From: Chloroflexota bacterium
GTDB taxonomy: Bacteria > Chloroflexota > Dehalococcoidia > UBA3495
Length of the DNA stretch: 5,027 nt
Direction: 5' to 3'
NCBI GenBank assembly: GCA_002716645.1
Contig: PBBR01000017.1
Location: 1-5,027 of the forward strand
Notes under the pieces: generated by a model
What the model saw: the letters and a program-made list of their open reading frames with translations, nothing else
What the model was told of the DNA's origin: nothing
The model's database searches: none
Translations under genes and position numbers: made by a program
Part shown: positions 1-5,027 of the stretch, piece after piece
How positions within the stretch are numbered: the first letter of the stretch is position 1
Layout of the letters: each line of letters begins with the position of its first letter

Positions 1-974
1 TTCGTGAGAGACACCTGACATTCAACATACCCATACCCTTCCGACTCATATGTTTTAGTTACAGTCCCTCCAGCGGTTATAGTGTCTCCCGGAAAATCCA
101 TGCCCCTATGCTCAACATAGAACCGTTTAAACCAACCCTCTTCTCCAGCAAACTTGATCAACAATTGCCCAAGATATTGATTCTTCAACGATCCATTAAC
201 TACCACATTCTTCAGTCCTTGATGTAATTGAGCAAACGGAAGATCCCAATGAATACGAGCGTAATTACCGTTAGCTGCTGCCCAACGAATCAGATGGGTA
301 GTAGTCATGGGGCCTTTAATAACTTCTTCCAGCTTGTCACCAACCGATACATCCTCGAAATACCTTTGACTAGTCTTGGCATGTTCCGGTTTAGGGAGAA
401 TAACTTCAGGATTAGGTGGAGCAACAATCACATCCTGCAAGGTATCATTTGCCAATGCGACAGTGTCTGGAGTATCACCTTCAGGCAATGCTCTATGGAT
501 ACTTACTCGCTTGGCCTTATTGATAACATTCCCTGATTGATCAGTTTGAGTTTCTTCGCGAACTATAAAGACCAATGGCCCAGAACGCCCCTGTTTTTCA
601 AAAATATCGAGCATTCTGAATCTTCGTGTGATCCAGGTACCTACGGGACAAGGCCGTAAGAATTGCCAATCGCTACCACCGTTAAGGCCGTAACTATTAA
701 ACGGCAATGGAACCTCAAAATGCCACTCTTGGCCAGCTCCAAAGTATCCGATAGGCGGGCCTATGTCTTTCCAGGTCGCTAGGGGGGGGCATAGTAACGT
801 GCCAAATCTGCTATTTGCTGCGTACTTCGGGTCGATGTATAACGGATTGAAATCTTCTATAGCATCTGCCACATCAAACGCCATTTCATCGCTGATAGCA
901 AATCGGTTGGTTTCTGGTGGACTGTCCTTACCTATAAGGGCTTTGATATCGTCTGTAATAAGATTATTCGCCAC
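1..974 (-). CDS. Double-hotdog MaoC/FAS1-like acyl-CoA dehydratase (hydratase), partial, 3' end beyond window
   Basis: Reading right to left from GTG at 974, the frame is open for 324 codons to the window edge, so the C-terminus is missing. Residues 1-165 resemble the MaoC N-terminal (FAS1-like dehydratase) hotdog: an ITDD..ALIGKDSPP opening, then DFNPLYID (41-48) and GTLLCPPLATW (58-68). Residues about 204-324 form a second hotdog starting RYFEDVSVGD (204-213), with the catalytic-type NYARIHWD (237-244) and a late FPGDTITAGGTV. Such fused proteins add or remove water on CoA-bound acyl chains in the cytosol (family knowledge); the substrate cannot be read here. GTG is chosen because GGAG lies 8 bases upstream, the family N-terminus begins there, and the frame closes at TAA 1014-1016. 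An eight-C run on the coding strand (782-789) is in frame. The gene is divergent from the monooxygenase at 1104. The family call is firm, the reaction is not. Confidence 0.85.
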   Translation of the reverse strand, partial: MANNLITDDIKALIGKDSPPETNRFAISDEMAFDVADAIEDFNPLYIDPKYAANSRFGTLLCPPLATWKDIGPPIGYFGAGQEWHFEVPLPFNSYGLNGGSDWQFLRPCPVGTWITRRFRMLDIFEKQGRSGPLVFIVREETQTDQSGNVINKAKRVSIHRALPEGDTPDTVALANDTLQDVIVAPPNPEVILPKPEHAKTSQRYFEDVSVGDKLEEVIKGPMTTTHLIRWAAANGNYARIHWDLPFAQLHQGLKNVVVNGSLKNQYLGQLLIKFAGEEGWFKRFYVEHRGMDFPGDTITAGGTVTKTYESEGYGYVECQVSLT

Positions 975-982
975 AGTACTAA

Positions 983-986
983 CTCC
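983..986 (-). promoter_or_regulatory. Ribosome binding site of the dehydratase (decides a GTG start)
   Basis: GGAG on the minus strand lies 8 bases before the GTG at 974. No ATG or other GTG lies in frame between this point and the upstream stop, so this site supports the unusual start codon. Confidence 0.6.
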
Positions 987-1066
987 ACTAATTACTTGAG
1001 GGATTCCCGAATATTAGCATCTTTTCATGCAGAAATTCCATATATGATTTCATCACAGCCTTAATG

Positions 1067-1085
1067 TAGTGCACTAAATTAGTGC
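1067..1085. promoter_or_regulatory. Operator-like palindrome cluster (three TAGTGC half-sites)
   Basis: Two perfect inverted repeats overlap. TAGTGCACTA (1067-1076) is a 10-base palindrome. GCACTAA (1071-1077) pairs with TTAGTGC (1079-1085) across one base. Together they give TAGTGC half-sites at 1067-1072 and 1080-1085 in direct orientation, 13 bases apart, with an inverted copy at 1071-1076. The cluster covers the place where the -35 of the 1104 gene would lie, so a bound dimeric regulator could repress or activate that gene, and perhaps the divergent dehydratase. The regulator is not identifiable from the site and no regulator gene is in the window. Confidence 0.5.
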
Positions 1086-1091
1086 TGATGT

Positions 1092-1097
1092 TAATAT
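1092..1097 (+). promoter_or_regulatory. Putative -10 element (TAATAT) of a leaderless-type promoter
   Basis: TAATAT fits the TAnnnT pattern of -10 boxes and ends 6 bases before the ATG at 1104, so transcription would begin at or next to the start codon. There is no Shine-Dalgarno sequence upstream of this ATG, as expected of a leaderless message. The hexamer 17 bases upstream (GTGCAC, 1069-1074) is not a consensus -35 and is part of the palindrome cluster. Predicted by eye only. Confidence 0.4.
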
Positions 1098-1103
1098 TTC
1101 ACC

Positions 1104-2117
1104 ATGCCAGAGGGGAATTTTAGAATAAATATTCTGGATCAAAGTCCTGCCAATCAGTTTGAGTCAGGGAGACAGGCTATCTCTAACACCATAGAGTTAG
1201 CCAAGAAAGCTGAGGCTTGGGGATATCACAGGTTTTGGGTAGCAGAACACCATAATTCACCCCGACATATGGGATCTTCACCGGAAGTCCTAGTGTCTCA
1301 TCTACTCGCGAAAACAGAGCATATAAAAGTAGGCTCTGGGGGAGTAATGTTGCAACACTACAGCCCATATAAAGTAGCTGAAAACTTTAACGTGCTAGCT
1401 TCCCTAGCACCAGGTCGTGTAGACCTCGGTATTGGACGGGGCCCCGGTGGCCTTCCAATCACAACAAAAGCTCTTCAAACGTCGGAGGAACCTGGCATAA
1501 ATTCGTTTGAGACCAAATTAACTACCTTACAAGAATTTATCGTCGACAAAGTAGGTACAGACAGTCCTCTTTATGGTGTGCAGGCTAAACCTGTTCCGGA
1601 AGTGCCAGCTGACCTGTTTCTTCTTGGAACCACAGTTTCGAGCGCTGTTCTAGCCGCACAAATGGAACTTCCTTATGTGTTCGCCGCGTTCCTTAATAAT
1701 GATCGAGCCATTATGGTAGATGCGATCTCAAATTACTTAGAAAGTTATAACCTAACCTCTGATAAGAAGCCAAACTTGATGCTAGCACTTCCTGTAATAG
1801 TCGCTGATTCAGAGAAGTCGGCAGAAGATTATGCATCGGAAGTAGTAATCGTTCGTGTAACATTAGAAAACGGTAGAACGTTCACGGTTTTCTCAGTCGA
1901 ATCTGCCGAGGAATTGGGCAAACAATCCGGTCAAAAGTTTAGCTACGAGCTGCAGCCCGGAAGTGTTATACACGGATCCAAGAGCACTGTAAAACAAACA
2001 ATAGACGAATTTAGAAATCTATATCCGGTAAATGAGATCTTTGCTGTCACAGCCATAAATGACTTTGAAAAGCGCCTACGATCTTATGAGCTCCTCAGCG
2101 AAATATGTTGGACATAG
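1104..2117 (+). CDS. LLM class flavin-dependent oxidoreductase, MsnO8/YhbW-type (bacterial luciferase-like)
   Basis: A 337-residue protein of the bacterial luciferase-like TIM-barrel superfamily, near the usual length of about 330-340. Family landmarks are LDQSP near the N-terminus (11-15), GYHRFWVAEHHN (40-51), VGSGGVMLQHYSPYKVAENF (76-95) and PGRVDLGIGRGPGG (103-116), typical of the 'group 1' MsnO8/YhbW branch. The C-terminal half has LFLLGTT (171-177), an IVRVTLENGRTF segment (249-260) and IHGSK (289-293). Members use reduced FMN and oxygen, usually from a separate reductase; substrates of most are unknown. The ATG at 1104 is the first possible start after the in-frame TAA at 1092-1094 and has no Shine-Dalgarno, so the message may be leaderless. 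It is followed after 26 bases by a second, distantly related monooxygenase, probably in one transcript. Family certain, substrate unknown. Confidence 0.93.
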   Translation: MPEGNFRINILDQSPANQFESGRQAISNTIELAKKAEAWGYHRFWVAEHHNSPRHMGSSPEVLVSHLLAKTEHIKVGSGGVMLQHYSPYKVAENFNVLASLAPGRVDLGIGRGPGGLPITTKALQTSEEPGINSFETKLTTLQEFIVDKVGTDSPLYGVQAKPVPEVPADLFLLGTTVSSAVLAAQMELPYVFAAFLNNDRAIMVDAISNYLESYNLTSDKKPNLMLALPVIVADSEKSAEDYASEVVIVRVTLENGRTFTVFSVESAEELGKQSGQKFSYELQPGSVIHGSKSTVKQTIDEFRNLYPVNEIFAVTAINDFEKRLRSYELLSEICWT

Positions 2118-2134
2118 CAAATCTGTCTGATATT

Positions 2135-2139
2135 GGTGA
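2135..2139 (+). promoter_or_regulatory. Ribosome binding site favouring the ATG at 2144
   Basis: GGTGA ends 4 bases before ATG 2144 and matches part of the GGAGGTGA anti-16S pairing sequence. The earlier in-frame ATG at 2105, inside the upstream gene, has no comparable site before it. Confidence 0.5.
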
Positions 2140-2143
2140 AGTA

Positions 2144-3469
2144 ATGACTAGTAAAAATATGATGCGTATTGGGGCCTTTCTAGCTGGAACAGGTAGTAAC
2201 ATGGCCTCTTGGAGACACCCGAACGCAGTCGCAGACGGGGCTATCAGTCTAGAATATTATAGGGATCTAACACATAGGGCTGAGGAAGCACTACTAGATT
2301 TCGTATTCTTTGGTGATGGACTTTATATTAGCGAAAAATCACACCCTAATTTTCTGAATCGATTTGAGCCGCTAACTTTATTGGCAGCACTATCCATGGA
2401 GACAACCCACATAGGGTTAGCTGCCACATTGTCGACAACTTACAGCGAACCATTCACAGTAGCTAGACAATTCGCATCCATAGACCATATCAGCAATGGT
2501 AGAGCCGGCTGGAATATAGTCACGTCTCCTTTAGAAGGTTCTGCTCTGAATTACAGCAAACCTGAACATCCTAAACACGATCTGCGTTACGAGATAGCTG
2601 ATGAGTACCTTGAAGTTACAAAGGGTCTCTGGGATTCCTGGGAAGATGACGCTTTTATAAGAAGCAAAGAAGAAGGGGTGTTTTTTGACAGATCAAAAAT
2701 GCACCGATTAAATCACATGGGAAAACATTATTCAGTTCAGGGACCTTTAAATATATCGAGATCGCAACAGGGACGTCCATTGCTGATACAAGCTGGTTCA
2801 TCGGAAGCCGGCAAAGAATTTGCTTCGAAACATGCGGACGTAATCTTCACAGGACAAGCATCAATAGAAGATGCTAGGTTATTCTATCAAGACGTGAAAA
2901 GCAGGGCGGTATCTCACGGCCGAAGTCCGGATGATATTCTAATATTGCCGGGCTGTGCCCCAGTAATAGGGGATACCCCAATTATTGCCGAGTCCAAGTA
3001 CCAGGAGATAACTAACCTAGTGGATATAGAAGACGCAGTCAATTACCTTGGGAGATATTTTAACGATATGGATTTCAGCTCATATAACCTTGATGAACCA
3101 TTTCCGGAATTAGGCGACTTTGCTAGAAATGGGTGGGAAAGTGCAACGGACCGATTGAAAAAACTAGCCATGGAAGAAAATCTTACCCTGCGAGAATTAG
3201 CATTAAAGACCACAACACCCAAACCCGCATTTTTTGGAACACCCACGCAAGTAGCAGATACAATGCAAGAGTGGTTTCAAACAGGGGCCTGTGACGGATA
3301 CATGTTAAATGCGGCTGTGCTACCAGATGGATTTAACGACTTCGTCAACCTAGTTTTACCAGAACTCAAAGAAAGAGGTTTATTTAGAGAAGCTTACCAA
3401 GCCAACACTCTCAGAGGTAATCTAGGCCTCCCTATTCCTTCGAATAGATATTCAAAGGAGTTAGAATAA
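2144..3469 (+). CDS. NtaA/SnaA/DszA (SoxA)-family FMN-dependent monooxygenase
   Basis: A 441-residue cytosolic luciferase-superfamily monooxygenase of the branch holding nitrilotriacetate (NtaA), pristinamycin IIA (SnaA) and dibenzothiophene sulfone (DszA) enzymes, at the normal family length. Landmarks are MRIGAFLAGTG with ASWRHP (7-26), DFVFFGD (52-58), FEPLTLLAALS (74-84), ARQFASIDHISNGRAGWNIV (107-126), a HRLNHMGKHYSVQGPLN stretch (187-203), RPLLIQAGSS (211-220) and ADVIFTGQ. These enzymes take FMNH2 from a partner reductase and oxygenate or cleave C-N, C-S or related bonds (family knowledge); the substrate here is not predictable. I chose ATG 2144 over ATG 2105: it has GGTGA upstream and begins just before the conserved RIGAFL, whereas 2105 adds 13 non-conserved residues and overlaps the previous gene. 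Starting at 2105 would give 454 residues. It is probably co-transcribed with the monooxygenase before it. No reductase is seen nearby. Confidence 0.93.
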   Translation: MTSKNMMRIGAFLAGTGSNMASWRHPNAVADGAISLEYYRDLTHRAEEALLDFVFFGDGLYISEKSHPNFLNRFEPLTLLAALSMETTHIGLAATLSTTYSEPFTVARQFASIDHISNGRAGWNIVTSPLEGSALNYSKPEHPKHDLRYEIADEYLEVTKGLWDSWEDDAFIRSKEEGVFFDRSKMHRLNHMGKHYSVQGPLNISRSQQGRPLLIQAGSSEAGKEFASKHADVIFTGQASIEDARLFYQDVKSRAVSHGRSPDDILILPGCAPVIGDTPIIAESKYQEITNLVDIEDAVNYLGRYFNDMDFSSYNLDEPFPELGDFARNGWESATDRLKKLAMEENLTLRELALKTTTPKPAFFGTPTQVADTMQEWFQTGACDGYMLNAAVLPDGFNDFVNLVLPELKERGLFREAYQANTLRGNLGLPIPSNRYSKELE

Positions 3470-3527
3470 CTTATTAGAAAACCCCTTTCTATTTCTTAAA
3501 CAGGAATGCATATCCCTTGAAACCCCA
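3470..3527. other. Convergent intergenic junction without a clear terminator
   Basis: These 58 bases separate the stop of the plus-strand monooxygenase from the stop of the minus-strand amidohydrolase. The only pairings seen are short: AGAAA with TTTCT around 3476-3490 across a five-base loop, and the small palindrome ATGCAT near 3507. Neither is a GC-rich stem with a T-run, so I do not call an intrinsic terminator. The two transcripts may overlap or end by another mechanism. Confidence 0.5.
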
Positions 3528-4346
3528 TTACATCCCCACATCCCAGCCTATCCATTTACACAAGGCGCGGCCCATGATTAGCTCTTTGTCACTATCAGTC
3601 AACCAAGTTAATTCCTCTGTAAACAAAGTTACACACTCTTTCCAAGAACAAGGCATACGAGTTATATCAGTTCCCCAAAACATCCTATCAGGACCAAATG
3701 CGTCGTATATTTTATGAATATGGTCATGAATATTCTGATATGGATATGATTGACTAGAATAACTTGGAGCACCACTCGCTTTAACAGCAACATTGGGGAA
3801 TCTAGCCAAATCTAGTAGCTGAGGCAAACTTTCCCAAGCCGCATCGTCTACAAGACCTGATCCACGTCCCATATGATCAACGATTAATTTAAGGTTGGGA
3901 TATTGCTCGGCTACTCGTCCAACTACAGGCATAAAGTTTGCCGCGGCTAAGCCAACAGGCAGTCCGGCTTTGTCGGCCGCTGGCCACAACCAATCCATAG
4001 TCCCATCTGTTGGCCATGTGCTCTGGTGAGGCTGGTTTAATGAAAACCTTAGCCCTAGCATTCCCGTCTGATTGTTCCAAGTATCAACTAGACCTTTACT
4101 GCTCTCATGATCAAGCGGGAAATTACCGAGTATCGCCAGCCTAGTAGGAAATTTCATAGCCGCGTTTTTAGCTATTTCATTTGAGTTTGGATCCCAAGCA
4201 GGTGGATGTATTACAGCAGCATCAACTCCTCCTTCATCCATTTCGGACAACAAATCATCAACAGAATAGGAAGTGATCTGTCGGTGAGCCTTATTGCCTG
4301 GCAAACCCTGGGACCAAATATGCACCTGTGAATCTACAATTAACAT
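3528..4346 (-). CDS. Amidohydrolase family protein (AmidoH_2 / COG3618-type TIM-barrel hydrolase)
   Basis: A 272-residue TIM-barrel hydrolase of the amidohydrolase-2 group, which includes lactonases such as 2-pyrone-4,6-dicarboxylate hydrolase and sugar lactonases, and related decarboxylases. Seen in order: strand-1 motif VDSQVHIW (4-11), VIHPPAW (45-51), GLRFSLNQP (98-106), LIVDHMGR with His158 (154-161), NVAVKASG with Lys189 (185-192), and RMFWGTDITR with Asp227 (221-230), the usual catalytic aspartate site. The first His of the common HxH metal motif is Gln7, with His9 kept. The ATG at 4346 has AGAGAGGA 5 bases upstream, a strong ribosome binding site. It is the last gene of a minus-strand run, 32 bases after the DUF423 gene, and may also have its own promoter. 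It probably hydrolyses a lactone, amide or related bond in the cytosol; substrate unknown. Confidence 0.9.
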   Translation of the reverse strand: MLIVDSQVHIWSQGLPGNKAHRQITSYSVDDLLSEMDEGGVDAAVIHPPAWDPNSNEIAKNAAMKFPTRLAILGNFPLDHESSKGLVDTWNNQTGMLGLRFSLNQPHQSTWPTDGTMDWLWPAADKAGLPVGLAAANFMPVVGRVAEQYPNLKLIVDHMGRGSGLVDDAAWESLPQLLDLARFPNVAVKASGAPSYSSQSYPYQNIHDHIHKIYDAFGPDRMFWGTDITRMPCSWKECVTLFTEELTWLTDSDKELIMGRALCKWIGWDVGM

Positions 4347-4351
4347 GCATG

Positions 4352-4359
4352 TCCTCTCT
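4352..4359 (-). promoter_or_regulatory. Ribosome binding site of the amidohydrolase
   Basis: AGAGAGGA on the minus strand ends 5 bases before ATG 4346. This is the strongest Shine-Dalgarno in the window. Another ATG at 4348-4350 lies between, but it is out of frame. Confidence 0.65.
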
Positions 4360-4360
4360 C

Positions 4361-4366
4361 ATTATA
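4361..4366 (-). promoter_or_regulatory. Perfect -10 hexamer (TATAAT) before the amidohydrolase
   Basis: TATAAT on the minus strand lies in the 32-base gap after the DUF423 gene. The hexamer 17 bases upstream (CTGTAG, 4384-4389) matches TTGACA weakly and overlaps the end of DUF423. A start about 7 bases downstream would fall inside the ribosome binding site and leave a leader of roughly 8 bases, so this may be chance in AT-rich DNA. Confidence 0.3.
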
Positions 4367-4378
4367 AAATCTCGAATT

Positions 4379-4771
4379 TCAAACTACAGGCTTACTCTTT
4401 ACTAAGAGAACAGCCGATAAAATCAATAGAGCCCAGCCGATTATCAAACTAAGCCCACCAACTGGGGTAATAGCCCCGATCATACTTATTCCCGATAGTG
4501 CAATCACGTACAAACTTCCAGAAAATATAAGTATTCCTACTGAGATGAATATGGTAGCAAAAACCGATACACGCGATGGCCAACTGTGTTGCATAAGGCC
4601 AACTATTATCAACAACAAAGCATGGTACATTTGAAACCGCGCTCCTGTCTCAAAAACCTTAATCGCATCAGAATCTAAAAAGGATTCCAGGTAGTGTGCA
4701 CCAAAAGCTCCCATTATCACGCTTGTCATTCCTAAAATGGTTCCAATAATTATCGAATACTTACAAGACAT
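4379..4771 (-). CDS. DUF423 family small integral membrane protein
   Basis: A 130-residue hydrophobic protein with four predicted membrane helices, roughly residues 5-26, 47-62, 68-92 and 97-126, the usual size for DUF423 (YgdD-like). Family landmarks are MGAFGAHYLE (21-30) at the end of helix 1, a FQMYHALLLI stretch (46-55), FSGSLYVIAL (83-92) and the ITPVGGLSLIIGWALL segment (100-115). It sits in the cytoplasmic membrane; its molecular role is unknown. The ATG at 4771 is used because the conserved helix 1 follows directly. The upstream Shine-Dalgarno is poor: AGGT lies 11 bases away. It follows the decarboxylase-like gene by 58 bases and precedes the amidohydrolase by 32 on the same strand. 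A functional link to these catabolic genes is not evident, as DUF423 genes are found in many contexts. Confidence 0.92.
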   Translation of the reverse strand: MSCKYSIIIGTILGMTSVIMGAFGAHYLESFLDSDAIKVFETGARFQMYHALLLIIVGLMQHSWPSRVSVFATIFISVGILIFSGSLYVIALSGISMIGAITPVGGLSLIIGWALLILSAVLLVKSKPVV

Positions 4772-4829
4772 TAATCATAACTACCTAAAGAATAAACTTG
4801 TTTCTACAAAATCGCATGCCACACATGAC

Positions 4830-5027
4830 CTACTTGCCAAACAGACTGTCTACCGAAACTGGTTGTGGTATCACACCCTGCCGGACATTAAACCCTATAA
4901 AGGCTTCCAATGTATTTCGAGAGCTTTCAACCCCGTAAGGTATGGGATCCCCACCAACAATATCTTTAAACTTTAGTATCTCATGGTCCTGTGGACTCAG
5001 TTCATTTCCATTGTCCAAAAAAGCAAG
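4830..5027 (-). CDS. 4,5-dihydroxyphthalate decarboxylase-like / substrate-binding-fold protein, C-terminal fragment
   Basis: The frame is open from the right window edge to TAG at 4830-4832, giving the last 65 residues of a longer protein. A TTG at 5018 lies in frame, but the frame continues upstream of it, so it is not taken as the start. Visible: LSPQDHEIL, then DPIPYGVESSRNTLEAFIGF, an RQG turn and a final SLFGK. The PYG-E-x-x-R-x-TLE-x-F pattern with a closing LF is what I recall from the C-termini of 4,5-dihydroxyphthalate decarboxylases and related proteins with a periplasmic-binding-protein-like fold. Those related to the decarboxylase remove a carboxylate from an aromatic acid; many homologues have no known function. 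Only the tail is present, so active-site residues cannot be checked. It would be the first gene of the minus-strand run seen here. Confidence 0.6.
   Translation of the reverse strand, partial: LAFLDNGNELSPQDHEILKFKDIVGGDPIPYGVESSRNTLEAFIGFNVRQGVIPQPVSVDSLFGK

Larger units (their letters stand above)
975..1103. other. Divergent intergenic region
   Basis: These 129 bases separate the minus-strand dehydratase from the plus-strand monooxygenase. The right half carries the palindrome cluster at 1067-1085 and a -10-like hexamer at 1092-1097. The left half is AT-rich and shows no convincing -35/-10 pair for the dehydratase, although TATATG-like and TAATAT-like stretches occur on the minus strand near 1040 and 1011-1016. 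No small ORF with a ribosome binding site is seen. Confidence 0.6.

Noticed and set aside
228..536. Plus-strand open frame of 102 codons
   Set aside because: It lies antisense within the hotdog dehydratase, whose minus-strand protein has clear family motifs across this stretch. The plus-strand product resembles nothing recognisable.
782..789. Frameshift or pseudogene in the dehydratase at the homopolymer
   Set aside because: Translation through the eight-base run stays in one frame with hotdog motifs on both sides, so the gene is intact as given. It is only cut by the window edge.
763..999. Plus-strand open frame of 78 codons
   Set aside because: It is antisense to the N-terminal hotdog domain, has no recognisable motif and crosses the dehydratase start region. 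Treated as a shadow.
1067..1085. CIRCE (HrcA) heat-shock operator
   Set aside because: CIRCE has TTAGCACTC and GAGTGCTAA arms with a nine-base spacer. Here the half-site is TAGTGC and the spacing is different.
1183..1368. Minus-strand open frame of 61 codons
   Set aside because: It is opposite the best-conserved part of the MsnO8-type monooxygenase and has no family features.
3043..3246. Minus-strand open frame of 67 codons
   Set aside because: It is opposite the C-terminal part of the NtaA-type monooxygenase, whose frame is continuous and conserved here.
3517..3717. Plus-strand open frame of 66 codons
   Set aside because: It overlaps the conserved C-terminus of the amidohydrolase on the other strand and has no recognised product.
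3889..4080. Minus-strand open frame of 63 codons inside the amidohydrolase
   Set aside because: It is an alternate frame of a gene with clear catalytic motifs in its own frame.
4737..4976. Plus-strand open frame of 79 codons
   Set aside because: It is antisense to the DUF423 start and the decarboxylase-like tail, both of which show family motifs.

Overview
The window is ordinary chromosomal DNA from a free-living heterotrophic bacterium with moderate-to-low GC. Coding is dense, intergenic gaps are short, and there is no sign of phage, transposon, plasmid, CRISPR or RNA genes. The gene types are two different luciferase-like flavin monooxygenases, a two-domain hotdog acyl-CoA dehydratase, an amidohydrolase and the tail of a 4,5-dihydroxyphthalate-decarboxylase-like protein. 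Such sets are typical of bacteria that oxidise recalcitrant organic matter. Marine SAR202-type Chloroflexota, known for expanded flavin-monooxygenase families, are one plausible source, but this is inference from gene content and no marker gene is present.

Layout. Positions 1-974 (minus strand) hold a double-hotdog MaoC/FAS1-like dehydratase that runs off the left edge. Positions 975-1103 form a divergent intergenic region with a compact operator-like palindrome cluster (1067-1085). A -10-like TAATAT follows it, placed so that transcription could start on the ATG of the plus-strand gene (leaderless). Positions 1104-2117 and 2144-3469 (plus strand) are two tandem luciferase-superfamily monooxygenases, 26 bp apart: an MsnO8/YhbW-type protein and an NtaA/SnaA/DszA-type protein. 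They converge, with only 58 bp between, on a minus-strand run read from right to left. That run is a partial dihydroxyphthalate-decarboxylase-like protein (4830-5027), a DUF423 membrane protein (4379-4771) and an AmidoH_2 amidohydrolase (3528-4346).

Working together (inference). The two monooxygenases could use reduced FMN from a reductase encoded elsewhere to oxygenate or cleave an organic substrate. The amidohydrolase could open a lactone or amide ring, and the hotdog protein could hydrate or dehydrate a CoA-bound intermediate. No gene in the window fixes the substrate. DUF423 is a conserved membrane protein of unknown role and may be only a passenger.

No clearly new system was found. The best items for a second look are the palindrome plus leaderless-type promoter at 1067-1104, the Gln that replaces the first metal-ligand His in the amidohydrolase, and the altered catalytic motif in the second hotdog of the dehydratase.
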